Source of the DNA: Dasypus novemcinctus
Taxonomy: Eukaryota; Chordata; Mammalia; Cingulata; Dasypodidae
Direction of reading: 5' to 3'
DNA length: 64,000 nucleotides
NCBI RefSeq assembly: GCF_030445035.2
Contig: NC_080704.1
Span: 22,982,499-23,046,498 of the forward strand
The notes beneath the pieces are model-generated. The model made no database searches and was not told where the DNA came from. It was given only the letters and a program-made list of their open reading frames with translations. The position numbers were made by a program, and so were the translations under genes. This document shows positions 44,677 to 54,509 of this stretch, piece by piece (the first letter of the stretch is position 1; every line of letters begins with the position of its first letter).

Positions 44677-45133
44677 GGGAAAAGGATGTGGTTCAACCAA
44701 TTGGGCTCCCGCCTACCATATAGGAGGTCCAGGGTTCGATGCCCAGGGCCTCCTGGTGAGGGCAAGGTGGCCCATGGGGTGAGCTAGCCCACGTGGAGTG
44801 CCGCCCTGTGCAGGAGTGCCACCCTGCGTGGGAATGCCGCCCAGGGCAGAAAAGCCACCCCACATAGGAGTGCCAGCCGATGCAGAGAGCTGGCACAGCA
44901 AGATGATGCAACAAGAGACAGAGAGGAGAGAAAATAAGAAGACATAGTAGAACAGGGAGTTGACTTGGTGCAAGAGAGTAATTGCCTCTCTCCCACTCTG
45001 GAAGGTTCCAGGATCGGTTCCCGGAGCTGCCTAATGAGAATACAAGCAGACACAGAAGAACACACAGCGAATGCACACAGAAGCAGACAACAGGTGGGAC
45101 GGGGGGTGGGGGGAAAAAATAAAATTAATCTTA
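44677..45133 (+). mobile_element. Dimeric SINE with an internal second tRNA-like unit
   Basis: The first head (44677-44760) carries GTGGTTCAACCAATTGGGC as A box and GGTTCGATGCC (44733-44743) as an intact B box. A body of repeated GGAGTGCCRCCC units follows. A second tRNA-like unit then starts at about 44955 (GGGAGTTGACTTGGTGCAAG) and runs to about 45030 (GGATCGGTTCCCGGAGCTGC). After that come the tail module (AGACACAGAAGAACACACAGCG) and a G-rich plus A-rich end. The flanks both read AAAAAAATATATATATA, so the TSD is likely but low-complexity. The second unit resembles the free 90 bp element at 54.05 kb. Confidence 0.85.
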
Positions 45134-45164
45134 AAAAAATATATATATATATTTTGAAATAGTA

Positions 45165-45580
45165 ATGCATTATCATGATTCATAATTAAAAAGTATAAAA
45201 TGATATATAATGAAAAGTCTCTTTCCTAAGCCATCCCTGTCTGACCATTCTCCTCCCTCCATAGGTCACCACTGATGTAATTTTCTACATATCAATCATT
45301 CAGGGATTTAAAAAAGGCTCCTACAAGCAGATACAGATTTCTATTCATCCCCATCCCTTTTACACAAATGATACATTTCTCTGCCCCATGTTCTCCACCT
45401 TGCTCCCCAAACCCTTTATACTATATTTTGGAGGACTTTCCAGCTTCGTTTTTTTCTAGCACAGAATTCCACTATGGGGACATACCCTAGTTTTTGTAAC
45501 CAGCTTCCCTATTGATGGATATTTAGGTTCTTTTCGATCTTTTACTTCCTGATGCCCAAAAATGATCTGTCTAAAATCAG
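45165..45580 (-). mobile_element. Old L1M 3' region, antisense
   Basis: GAAAAGTCTCTTTCCTAAGCC, GACCATTCTCCTCCCTCCATAGG, GTTCTCCACCTTGCTCCC, AGGACTTTCCAGCTTCG and CTATTGATGGATATTTAGGTTC follow the antisense L1M order I remember. Confidence 0.6.
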
Positions 45581-45597
45581 GTGAAGTGGGAAATTGC

Positions 45598-46050
45598 ATT
45601 GGTCTCCTAGGGCTGCTGTACCAAATACCCAGAAACTAGGTGGCTTCAAGCAATAGGAACTTATTCGCTTACAGTTCTGGAGGCTCAAAGCCCCAACTCA
45701 ATAAGACAGCAGGGCCAAGCTCTCTCTGAAAGCTCTGGTGGAGGATTCTTCTTTGCCTCCTTCTAGTTTCTGGAGGTTTCCGGCAATCCTTGGTGTTCCT
45801 TGGATTATGGATGCAGCACTCCAATCTCTGCCTCCATCTTCACATACTGTTCTCCCGGTGTGTCTATGTCTTCAAGTCCAAATTTCCTGCATCCAGCCAT
45901 ATTGGATTTAGGGCCCACCCTACTCCAGTCTGACCGTATCTTTAATAAACTGAATTATACCTGCAGAGACACTATATCCAAACCTGACCACATTCTGAGG
46001 TTCTGGGTACATGTGACTTTTGAGGGGACACTATTCAACCGGGACAGAGG
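45598..46050 (-). mobile_element. MaLR-like LTR, antisense
   Basis: The antisense order is CCTAGGGCTGCTGTACCAAATACC, TACAGTTCTGGAGGCTCAAAG, ATATTGGATTTAGGGCCCACCC and CATTCTGAGGTTCTGGGTACATG. These are the familiar inverted MaLR/MLT-type phrases (reverse of ..GGGTGGGCCCTAAATCCAATATG..). It is diverged and TSDs are not defined. Confidence 0.65.
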
Positions 46051-47700
46051 TAATGCTTTACTTTTTAAAATGTTTCATTTCAGAAGAGGTTTAGTAAGGC
46101 ATGCCATTAGGTGAAGAGGTGCTCAGTTTTTACATGATTTAATCTTACAAAAATTTAAATCTTTGCAGGACTACATCAAATGTACTGAAGCAAGCTACTA
46201 CTATATTGGTTTATATTTATCAGAACACTTTATATGGAATTTGCAAAGACCATTTAAGCATCCATTCATAGTATGGTGCCGAAATTTGTCATAGCAAATG
46301 TGCACAGGTTAGGGTTTGGCAACCACATTGTGAAGGAACATTTTTGTCAAAATGGCACTTTCTTTTATGAAATGCAAGCTGGAATTATCCTTTCAGGTTT
46401 GAAGGATCTAATTCACTTCTTAGAACCTAACTTAATACCAGAGCATTAGAGGCTGCGGAAAATATTTTGGCTTGGTGGGGCAAATACTTTGTCCTTAAAC
46501 TGAAAATCTTTCATTTCTCTTTATCCATGTTCTCTTTAATTTGTTCAAATCCTTTAACTAAAAGAAAAATTAAAATGTCCTCCGAGAAGGAAGGAGGCAC
46601 TCTGAATATTTAAAAAATTGATTTCTTAGAAATAAAAGTGCTTGTTTTCCCTATTGCCTAGGCTAGCCTAATTAAATCAGAGCTGCTCTTGTGACATAAT
46701 GAATAGTGTTCCCACTGTTTTCTCTTTTTTTTGATATACCCGACCCACATGGTATAATTTACAATTTCCGGTTCAGAATATGTTGTTTTTCTTCCCTTAA
46801 AGTAACACTTTCCTGTTAATTTCTACCAACCTTACACCTAAACAGATTTCAAATACAGAAAAGTGTTAACAATAGTTTCCACTGAACAGGGAAGTTGTAA
46901 AATGTTAATTGGACTGAAGAATTTGGTCTTTAGAGATTAGTGGGTCTTTGGTTATCTCGGAAATTGGGATTACAAAACCCTCCACCCTACATATTATCCC
47001 CCGAAGATGCAAAACAAAAATAGTAGCTGCTGTGCTTTAGGGTCTGCAGGTAAACATTAGTTCCAGTGAAGAAGGAATGTGTTTGATGGCCAGAACGCTC
47101 TCATTACCCTGGGGAGGAATTTCAACTGACAAAGCATCTTCTAAATTTCTAGATGAGCCCGCAGAAATGATAGACACTGAAGAGTCACAGCCTCTCTTGG
47201 ACAGAATTTTGTGGCAAAACATGGAAAACAGCGAAGGCATTTCATGTTTTATCCATGTGCTCGGTTGGGCCAATATTGGCTGAGTGTTGCACAACAGCAG
47301 GGTAGCTGCACTTACCGCAGCTGTCATCTAAGGAATGTGGCAGATTTGCTCGACTTAAAAAATTGGTCCAGCAAAAATTCCATTTTGACTTCAGGAATTT
47401 TACTTAGGAACTGGGAAGAAGGCTCGGAAACATGCGAAGTTGAATGCTCGTTGCTATTTATTTGTCCCATTCTCTCCTCCCCGAACATCTGGGCCACGGA
47501 CCGGCACACGTGGGGTGGGCTTCCCAGGGGCAGGACCAAGGGGAGACCATGTTTTCTCCTGTGGTGTGGGTGTGTGAGCCTGATGGGCCCAAACCACCTC
47601 TATTGGAATTGGGTGGGGGATGAGTGCCCACTTAAAGGTAAGACAAAGTACAGAAATCAGGCCATCTGCCTGTGGGAATGTTGCAGCATTTTGGGGGTTA
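46051..47700. other. Repeat-poor interval, candidate conserved non-coding DNA
   Basis: About 1.65 kb with no repeat I recognise. The part at 47040-47400 has balanced composition and small open frames on both strands (68 and 96 codons at 47037-47327). I cannot support an exon. Confidence 0.35.
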
Positions 47701-47713
47701 TTGTTTTGCTTTT

Positions 47714-47976
47714 GTTTTATTTTATTTATTTATTTTTCCTTCTTTTTTTAAATGTAACATTCAAAAAATAGGTCCCCATATAGCCCCCACCCCTCTCGCC
47801 CCACTCCTCCCACAGTCAACAACCTCTTTCATCATCGTGGCACATTCACTGCATTTGGTGACTACATCTTGGAGCACTGCTGCACCACATGGTCAATGGT
47901 CCACATTGTAGTTTACACTCTCCCCCAGTCCACCCAGGGGGCCATGGCAGGACATACAATGTCCAGCATCTTGGAG
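47714..47976 (-). mobile_element. 5'-truncated L1 3' end with exact 13 bp TSD
   Basis: TSD TTGTTTTGCTTTT is identical at 47701-47713 and 47977-47989. The insert is about 263 bp of the L1 UTR end, with a tail on the left (TTTATTTTATTTATTTATTT), the antisense G-rich block, and GGAGCACTGCTGCACCACATGG at 47871. Confidence 0.92.
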
Positions 47977-47989
47977 TTGTTTTGCTTTT

Positions 47990-49429
47990 AAATGCAGTTT
48001 CCTTGCTGGCTTTCCTGGGCATCCCAGGGCGCTCCCGCTCCTTTCGTCTCCTTTCCCCACACAGCTCCCTTCCAGCAGTTGGCCTGGTAGGGAACTCTGA
48101 AAATCTACGAGCTCGCCCATCTGGAATGTCAGGAGGCAGCGTCTAGATAAGAGGAGTTTGGATTACACAGGGCTGCTCTTTCCTCATCTTTTTTTCCCCC
48201 TTTCCCCACCCCCAAGAGCGGAAAAACGCCTTGTGAGCTCCATTTGCTGTGGACTGGCGGGCCCTAGGGCTGGCCTTTGATCAAAGATGACCCGGATGGC
48301 GAAAGATCCCGGAGGGCGTCTGTCCGGGTTGGGGAACGGCTGAGTGAGACCACGCGGCTGTGAATAGCACTGGCACGCAGGTGTAGACGGCAGAGGCGGA
48401 TGGATGTTTAAGGCGGGAGGGCCCAGTGAAGAGGCTGGGGCTGGCAAGGGGTGTTTCTGTATTTCAGGCCCAGTTGGTAGATGGAGGAGTTTAAAAGCTG
48501 TTTAAGGAGGGAATGGCAAAGGCTGGGCAAACACGATTAGTCACAGAGCCCCAGGCCTAGGTGTATTTGTTCTCTGGAGAAGGCCAGAGGCTGCGAGTGG
48601 GGTGAACGGCTGACCGGGAAGTTAAGTAAATTTGACCAAGAGGCCTAAACCGAGGGGGAGACTGGTCTCTTTGTGAGCGCTCTTGACAGCTGAATAGAAA
48701 CGTGGGCTTAATTCCAATTTGTTTCCTAGCAAAAGAAATACATAAATACCGAGGGAACTTCCTTGTTTTCAGAAAGAGGAAAGAGTTGAAGTTATGAGTG
48801 TAAACGGCGAATGAAAAGGAGATGAGTGGTTTTGAGGATACGATAAAAATATCTCGGCAGGCAGTTACACGTAAGTGTAAAAGGATACGCTGGAATCTTT
48901 CCTGGCTGCAAGGGCGAGAGGAATGAATTCCAGTACTGAGCAAGGTTGTGGCTGATGATAATCATGGATATGCTGGGGTTGGACACCGGACCAAGAAACA
49001 AAATAAACCTTGGAAATACTGCATTCGTTTCTGCCCAAAGCACCGCGAACTTCTCTCTGAGGTTGTCAACCTTATGTGAAAATCTAGATTCAAATATGCG
49101 TGTAAATATTTGAACGGGTGAGAGAACAATACATAGAATTTAAAACTATGAAGAGTTCCCAAGTTAAAGAAATCCTATGCATTCAAAGATATATAGACAA
49201 ACCCCCAGTTTCTGACCCCAGCACTCAGCTCTCCCCACGACATTTACTTTCATGAGGGATTTTAAGATTATGATGTGTACTTCTCATTAGGAACTAAATT
49301 GTTACAACCGGCACTTTGCACCTTTCAGGTAGAGAACAGTCTGTAATACGCCAAACATAAAAAGTGACCTGAGAATTCGAGATGAATCCTTTCACCTTTC
49401 TAGTTTCTTGGAGCAGTTGTTTTGATCAT
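47990..49429. other. Unique sequence with a GC-richer core, no gene proven
   Basis: 48180-48560 is the most CpG-containing non-SINE part of the window (GATGACCCGGATGGCGAAAG, AGATCCCGGAGGGCGTCTGTC). It could be a small regulatory CpG cluster or an exon of an unseen gene, but no splice-bounded coding frame is convincing. The rest is AT-rich. Confidence 0.35.
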
Positions 49430-50230
49430 TTACTTATTATTGAACACTTTCATGTCTCAATTCTAAAAAGCCACACATTCTTATTGTAGAGAATTTAGGA
49501 AATACAGACATCTATTATAAAGGAAAAAAAATCACTGCTAAGTCACCTTCCAGAGATAAATATTGTCCTTCTGATGTATTTTCTTCTCCTTTCTATATAT
49601 AAGTGAAATGGAGAGCATCTATCTGTATGTACAGTTTTGTAGCTCCTTTTTTAGCATTTAGAATTTAACATTTCCTCATGAGCCTTTTTCTCTGCCACTA
49701 ATGATTTTCATACACACTTAAGAAAATGGCTGCATCATTTCATCATGGGGCTGTATCATACTTTGTTTAACTTCTAGGACATTTGGATTCTTTCATTTTT
49801 TTGTTTTCATAAATGACTCTTTGAAGAGCATTCTTTTATAACAATCTTTGGCTTTCCTTAGGTCAGAATCCTTAGGATTGGGCATGAATGGTTTTTAAAG
49901 TTCTTAAAATATTTTACTACATTCTTTTCCCAAAAAGTTGTACCAATTACACTCTTGCCAGCAGGGTCTGAGTGTGCCTGTAAGTATTACCCTTAAAACA
50001 AGCACAAGAATTTAGAAAGGAACACTTCTACTTTGGTAAGCATAGAATAATTATTTGGGGATTGTTTGACTTTGCATTTCTTTGATTGCTAGTTAGGCTG
50101 AAAAACTTCAATATGCTAATTGGTTATTTGTGTTTCTTCTGAAAATTGTCAGCTTAGGACCTTTGCCGATTATTTTCTTTTTGTTTGCTTACCTTTTTTA
50201 TGCTTGATGAGTGTTTTTTTTCACACTAAA
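49430..50230 (-). mobile_element. Old L1M 3' region, antisense
   Basis: Phrases such as CCAGAGATAAATATTGTCCTTC, CACACTTAAGAAAATGGCTGC, TACACTCTTGCCAGCAGGGTC, CATTTCTTTGATTGCTAGTTAGG and GAAAATTGTCAGCTTAGGACC fit antisense L1M/L1ME sequence. Confidence 0.6.
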
Positions 50231-50259
50231 AATGTAGTCCTTTGTTACTATTAATAACC

Positions 50260-51480
50260 AATAGAAAACCCAAGAGGAAAAAAGATGTGCAATAATAGCA
50301 GGGCAAATTATAAAGTTCCTGGGAAGATTTTATGGAGAAAATTTTCTAACTTTATTGAAGGACCTGAATAAATGGAGAGCTTGCTATGATTACACTTAGG
50401 AAGACTTAACACTCTAAAGATGTAAATTTCCCCATGTTAAGTTATAAATTCAATGTAATAAAAAAACAAAATAAAAAACCTCTACAGGATTTTTTTTGGG
50501 GGGAGAACCCAACAATGAACTGATTCTAAAATTAAAATGAAACAATAAAAGTGCACAAAAACTTAAAATAATTTTGAAAAGCAAGAACACATGGTGGGAG
50601 GAGGGAGGGAGAGCCATCCTACCAGATATTGAGCTATAGCAATTTGAAAAGAATGGTCTTGGCAAAGAAAGAGAAAAACGAATCCGTGAAATGGAATAGA
50701 GAGCCCGAAGAAAGAGCCTTGATATATTGTTGTGGAAGCAGAGAGATTCAATGATCGTGTATGGAAGGCCAGGACTCAGGAATATTCTTGAGAAGGAAAA
50801 TTTATTGAAGACCAGCCGGGCATGGCAGACTCTTGTCCAAAAAGCCAAGCCCCAAATAGGATTTTTGGGTCCCTTTTAAACAGAGAATGTAGGAGTGGGG
50901 AGTCAAATGGTGCTTTGTTTGAGTACCAGAAAAGCTTGAATTAACACATATTCCCCATAATCCAGGTAAGCTAGAATTAACATATTTAGTCGGCATCCTC
51001 CCTGAATATCCAAAGCCTATAGAACCTATACACTTAACTGGCTTTCTGGGAACTAGGTAGACTGGAGTGGTTGGCATGGTTATAAAAGGCAGGGCTGCAG
51101 TTTTTATTGTTTGCATGCATATGTGGCTTATGCTGGAATCTTAAGTTTTAGCACGTTTACACACACAGACCAGGTTATTCATGAAGAAACACACAGCCCC
51201 CACACGTAGCCCATATCAATATAACATGGCTTGTTTCACACATCAAATTGGGGAAAGACCAACTATTCAATAAACGGTGTTGGGACTATTGGCTCTCCAT
51301 ATGGAAAAAAGTTAAAGTTAGATCCCTATGTCATATCACATCCCCAAGTAAGTTCTGCTAGATCAAAGTTCTAAAGGTTAAAATGACAACAGCAACAATC
51401 AGCACAACAACAACAAGAAAATAAAACAATGTTTTAAAAGAGAAGAAAGTATCAGAGACTATCTTCATGACCTAGTACTT
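50260..51480 (+). mobile_element. L1 ORF2 fragment split by an LTR
   Basis: The left part carries TGAACTGATTCTAAAATTAAAATG, CTACCAGATATTGAGCTATAGC and AATGGAATAGAGAGCCCGAAG. The right part (51219-51480) continues with GGGGAAAGACCAACTATTCAATAAACGG and CCATATGGAAAAAAGTTAAAG. In an L1 these two parts are nearly adjacent, so the 50727-51218 sequence is a later insertion. It encodes nothing intact. Confidence 0.7.
50727..51218 (-). mobile_element. Solo LTR of an endogenous retrovirus, in L1
   Basis: About 490 bp. On the minus strand it begins TGATATGGGCTACGTGTGGG and ends GCTTCCACAACAA. It has a TTTAAAAGGGAC promoter-like element (minus, near 50866-50878) and a CAATAAATTTTCC polyadenylation region (near 50795-50805). 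ATATA occurs on both sides (50722-50726 and 51219-51223), compatible with a 5 bp TSD. No internal viral genes are present. Confidence 0.6.
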
Positions 51481-52125
51481 GCAGTTATTATCTCTTGCCT
51501 GGACGCTGCAGTAGCCTTCCAACTAATCCCCCTGCTTTCTTTCAGGCTTTCCTCCCTCTCCCTATTCTCTCTTCTGCAGAACACAGTGACACTGCTAAAT
51601 TGTAAATAAGATAAGGTCTCTTTCCTGACTGTTCATTGGCTTGCCTTAACTCCTAGAATAAGTCCAAGTCTCCAGGATCACCTCTGGGTGTACCCCGCTC
51701 TGCCTACCACTCTCATTTCATTTTCTACCACTTGCCCCTGCTCTCTGGATTGTAGCCTACTGACCTTATCACTGTTGCTCACACACTGGGAACATCTTTG
51801 CCATCTTAGGGCATCTTCCCTTGCTTTTCTCTCAGCCTGGAATGCTCTTACTTCTGATATGTACATGACTTATTCCCTCACTTCATCCAGGGCTCAGCTC
51901 AGCACGGAAACCCCTGACTTCCCTAGGGAAAGTAGCTCCCTTGTTCCTCTCTATTCCCTTACTCATTATTTATTTTACTTCATAGCACCTGTACTCTGTG
52001 ACAGTAAATTGCATATCTATGTAACCTCCACAAGGGCAGGGACATTCATTGTCTTATTTATTACTATGTTACCAGCACCTAGAAAATAGATACTCAATAA
52101 ACATTTGTTCAATGAATCATAGAAT
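51480..52125 (+). mobile_element. L2 element, long 3' part
   Basis: Ordered L2 phrases: CTGCAGTAGCCTTCCAACTAATC, TCTTCTGCAGAACACAGTGAC, CTCAGCCTGGAATGCTC, TTCATCCAGGGCTCAGCTCAG, TTTACTTCATAGCACCTG, CCTCCACAAGGGCAGGGACA, TACCAGCACCTAGAAAATAGATACTCAATAAACATTTGTTCAATGAAT. About 640 bp, a long L2 remnant. A 133-codon frame here is not conserved coding sequence. Confidence 0.8.
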
Positions 52126-52950
52126 AAGTGATCTTCAGTTAGAGATTCTTCCGTTTAAGGAGCCTTAACACAAAGCCAACCAACCAGGAGAAACTGGTCT
52201 TCAGAGTTGACTCATCAATATAATCAGGTATCTAGACATCAGCAAAAAATTACAAGCCATACTAAGAAACAGGAAGATATGGCTCAGTCAAGGGAACAAA
52301 TTAAAACTTCAGAGGAGACACCGAATTTGGAACAACAACCAAGGGAGTTCAAACAAATTTAGGACGAGGGAGTCCTAAATCAATTCAAGGAGATGAAGGA
52401 ACATATGAATGGAGAGCTAAAGAATATTAAGAAGAAAACGTGTAAGCATAGAGAAGAATTTGAAAGTATTAAAAGAAACATCAGAGAAATTATTTGGATG
52501 AAAGGCACAATAGTAGAGATTAAATGCAATTCCAATCAAAGTTGCAACAGGCAATTATAGTATTTATTTGGAAGGGTAAGGGACCTCAAATTGCTTCCTT
52601 GAAATTTCAACCATCTTGAAAAAGAAGAATGAAGTCGGAGAACTCACACTTTCTGACTTTAAACTTACTGGCACAAGGACAGATAGATTGACCAAGGGAA
52701 TCAAATTGAGAATTTGGAAATAGACCCTCATATCTATGGCCAATTGATTTTTTATAAGGCTGCCAAAGCCACTTAATTGGGAAAAAATAGTCTCTTCAAT
52801 AAATGGTGCTGGGAAAACTGGATATCCATATGTGAAAGAATGAAGGAGGACCCCTGTCTCACACCATATACAAAAATTAACTCAAAATGGATAAAAGATC
52901 TAAATGCTAAGAGTCAGGAGTATAAAAGTCCTAGGAGAAAATATAGATAA

Positions 52951-53172
52951 GTGACTTCAGGATCTTGTGTTAGGCAATTGTCTCGTAGACTTTACGCCAA
53001 AAGCACAAGCAACAAAAGAAAAAAAATAGATAAATGGGACCTTATCAAAATTAAAAATTTTTGTGCATCAAAGGAATTTATCGTAAAAGTGAAAAGACAA
53101 CCTACTCAATGGGAGAAAATATTTGGAAGTCACATATCTGATAAGGGTTTAATATCTAAAATATATAAATAA
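52951..53172 (+). pseudogene. L1 ORF2 C-terminal remnant
   Basis: A 73-codon frame carries [18 protein letters not shown] and [20 protein letters not shown], hallmark phrases of the L1 ORF2 region following the reverse-transcriptase domain. It ends at a premature TAA near 53170, and other frames pick up downstream pieces (CWWECKMVQLLWKIVWQFLR near 53410). It is non-functional. Confidence 0.8.
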
Positions 53173-54044
53173 CACCTACAACTCAAAAATAAAAAGGCAA
53201 ACAATCCAAATGAAAAATGGGCAAAAGACTTGAATAGACATTTCTCCAAAGAGGATATAAGAATTACTGAAAATCACAAGATGCTCACCATCACTATTAG
53301 GGAAATGCAAATCAAAACCATAATGAGAATATCATTTCATATCCACTAGAATGGATACTATTAAAAAAAAACAAAATTACAAGTGTTGGAGAGGATATAG
53401 AGAAATAGGAACACTCATTCATTGCTGGTGGGAATGTAAAATGGTGCAACTGCTGTGGAAGATAGTTTGGCAGTTCCTCCGGAAGCTAAGTATAGAGTTA
53501 GCATACGACCTGGCAATCCTGCTACTAGGTATATACCCAGAAGAACTGCAGGCAGGAACTTGAACAGTTATCTACGCACCAGTGTTTATAGTGGTATTAT
53601 TCACAATTTTCAGATGATGGAAGTAACCCAAGTGTCCATCAACTGATGAATGGATAAATAAAATGTGGTATATACATGCAAGGAAATATATTATTCAGCT
53701 GTGAAAAGGAATAAAGTTCTGATGCATGTGACAACATGGATGAACCTTGAGGACATTATGCTGAGTGAAATGAGCCAGACACAAAAGGGCAACTATTGTA
53801 TGGTCTCACCAATATGAACTAGTTATAATAAGCAAACTCACAGAGTTAGAATATAGAATATAGGTTACCAGGAGATGGATTGGGAGTAGAAAATGGGGAG
53901 CTGATGCTTAATTTGTACAGAATTTCCATTTAGGTTGATTATATAGTTTTGGAAATGGATGGTGGTGATGGAACACATTACTGTAAGTATAATCAACAGC
54001 ACTGAATTATATATGTGAACATGATTAAAAGAGGAAATTTTAGG

Positions 54045-54133
54045 GAGTGAATGTGGCTAAAGTGGTTGAGAACCTGCTTCCCACATACAAGGTCCCAGGT
54101 TCAGTCCCTGTACGCAGGTACCTTAACAAAAAA
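54045..54133 (+). mobile_element. Minimal tRNA-like SINE (about 90 bp) with exact TSD
   Basis: TSD AGGAAATTTTAGG is identical at 54032-54044 and 54134-54146, and an A-rich tail (AACAAAAAA) precedes the right copy. Between them lies a single tRNA-like unit: A-box-like GTGGCTAAAGTGGTTGAG (54052) and B-box-like GGTTCAGTCCC (about 54098). No SINE body or AAATAAAT tail is present. The unit aligns with the internal unit of the 44.7 kb SINE (..CTTCCCACA..AAGGTCCCAGGTTCAGTCCC versus ..CTCCCACT..AAGGTTCCAGGATCGGTTCCC). Confidence 0.85.
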
Positions 54134-54509
54134 AGGAAATTTTAGGTTATATGTGTTTCTAGAATAAAAATTAAAAGGTAAAACATAGGACCGTATAACA
54201 TAGTAACCTCTATGGTAGAAGATGGACTATAGTTAATAGTTCAAGTATAAGAATGTTCTTTCATGAATTCTAACAGATGACATCAATACAAGGTATTAAT
54301 AATAGGTGGTATATGGGAAAATGCACCTAATGTAAACTACTATAGTTAATAGAACAATTTTAATTTTCTTTCATCAATTCTAAGAAAAGTACCACACTAA
54401 TGCAAAGTGTCAACAATAGGGGCTTATATGGGAAGTATGTATTTTTTTTACAGGATTTTTATATAAACCTACAACTTCTCTAATTAAAACATTTTTTAAA
54501 AGAACATAA

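Larger units (their letters stand above)
52150..54500 (+). mobile_element. L1 with an internal deletion joining ORF1 to the ORF2 end
   Basis: 52150-52520 resembles an L1/HAL1 ORF1 start: TACTAAGAAACAGGAAGATATGGC, then a coiled-coil coding stretch ending in ATTAAAAGAAACATCAGAGAAATTATTTGG. At about 52520 the sequence changes to the ORF2 3' region (AAATGCAATTCCAATCAAAG), skipping several kilobases. ORF2 tail and 3' UTR follow to about 54500. They include [20 protein letters not shown] near 53100 and the UTR at 53860-54490. A short tRNA-type element interrupts the UTR at 54045-54133. Confidence 0.75.

Noticed and set aside
44677..45133. GGAGTGCCRCCC repeats as a CRISPR-like array
   Set aside because: The units are short and adjacent without unique spacers, and lie inside a SINE in a mammalian genome.
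47211..47771. A 186-codon plus frame in the repeat-poor block as a possible gene
   Set aside because: It runs into the T-rich tail of the L1 at 47.7 kb, has no recognisable domain, and ends in a low-complexity hydrophobic stretch. Kept only as part of the unique-block finding.
48180..48560. A CpG-island promoter
   Set aside because: CpG density is only modestly raised, and no TATA, initiator or transcript evidence can be read from sequence. Left as a weak candidate.
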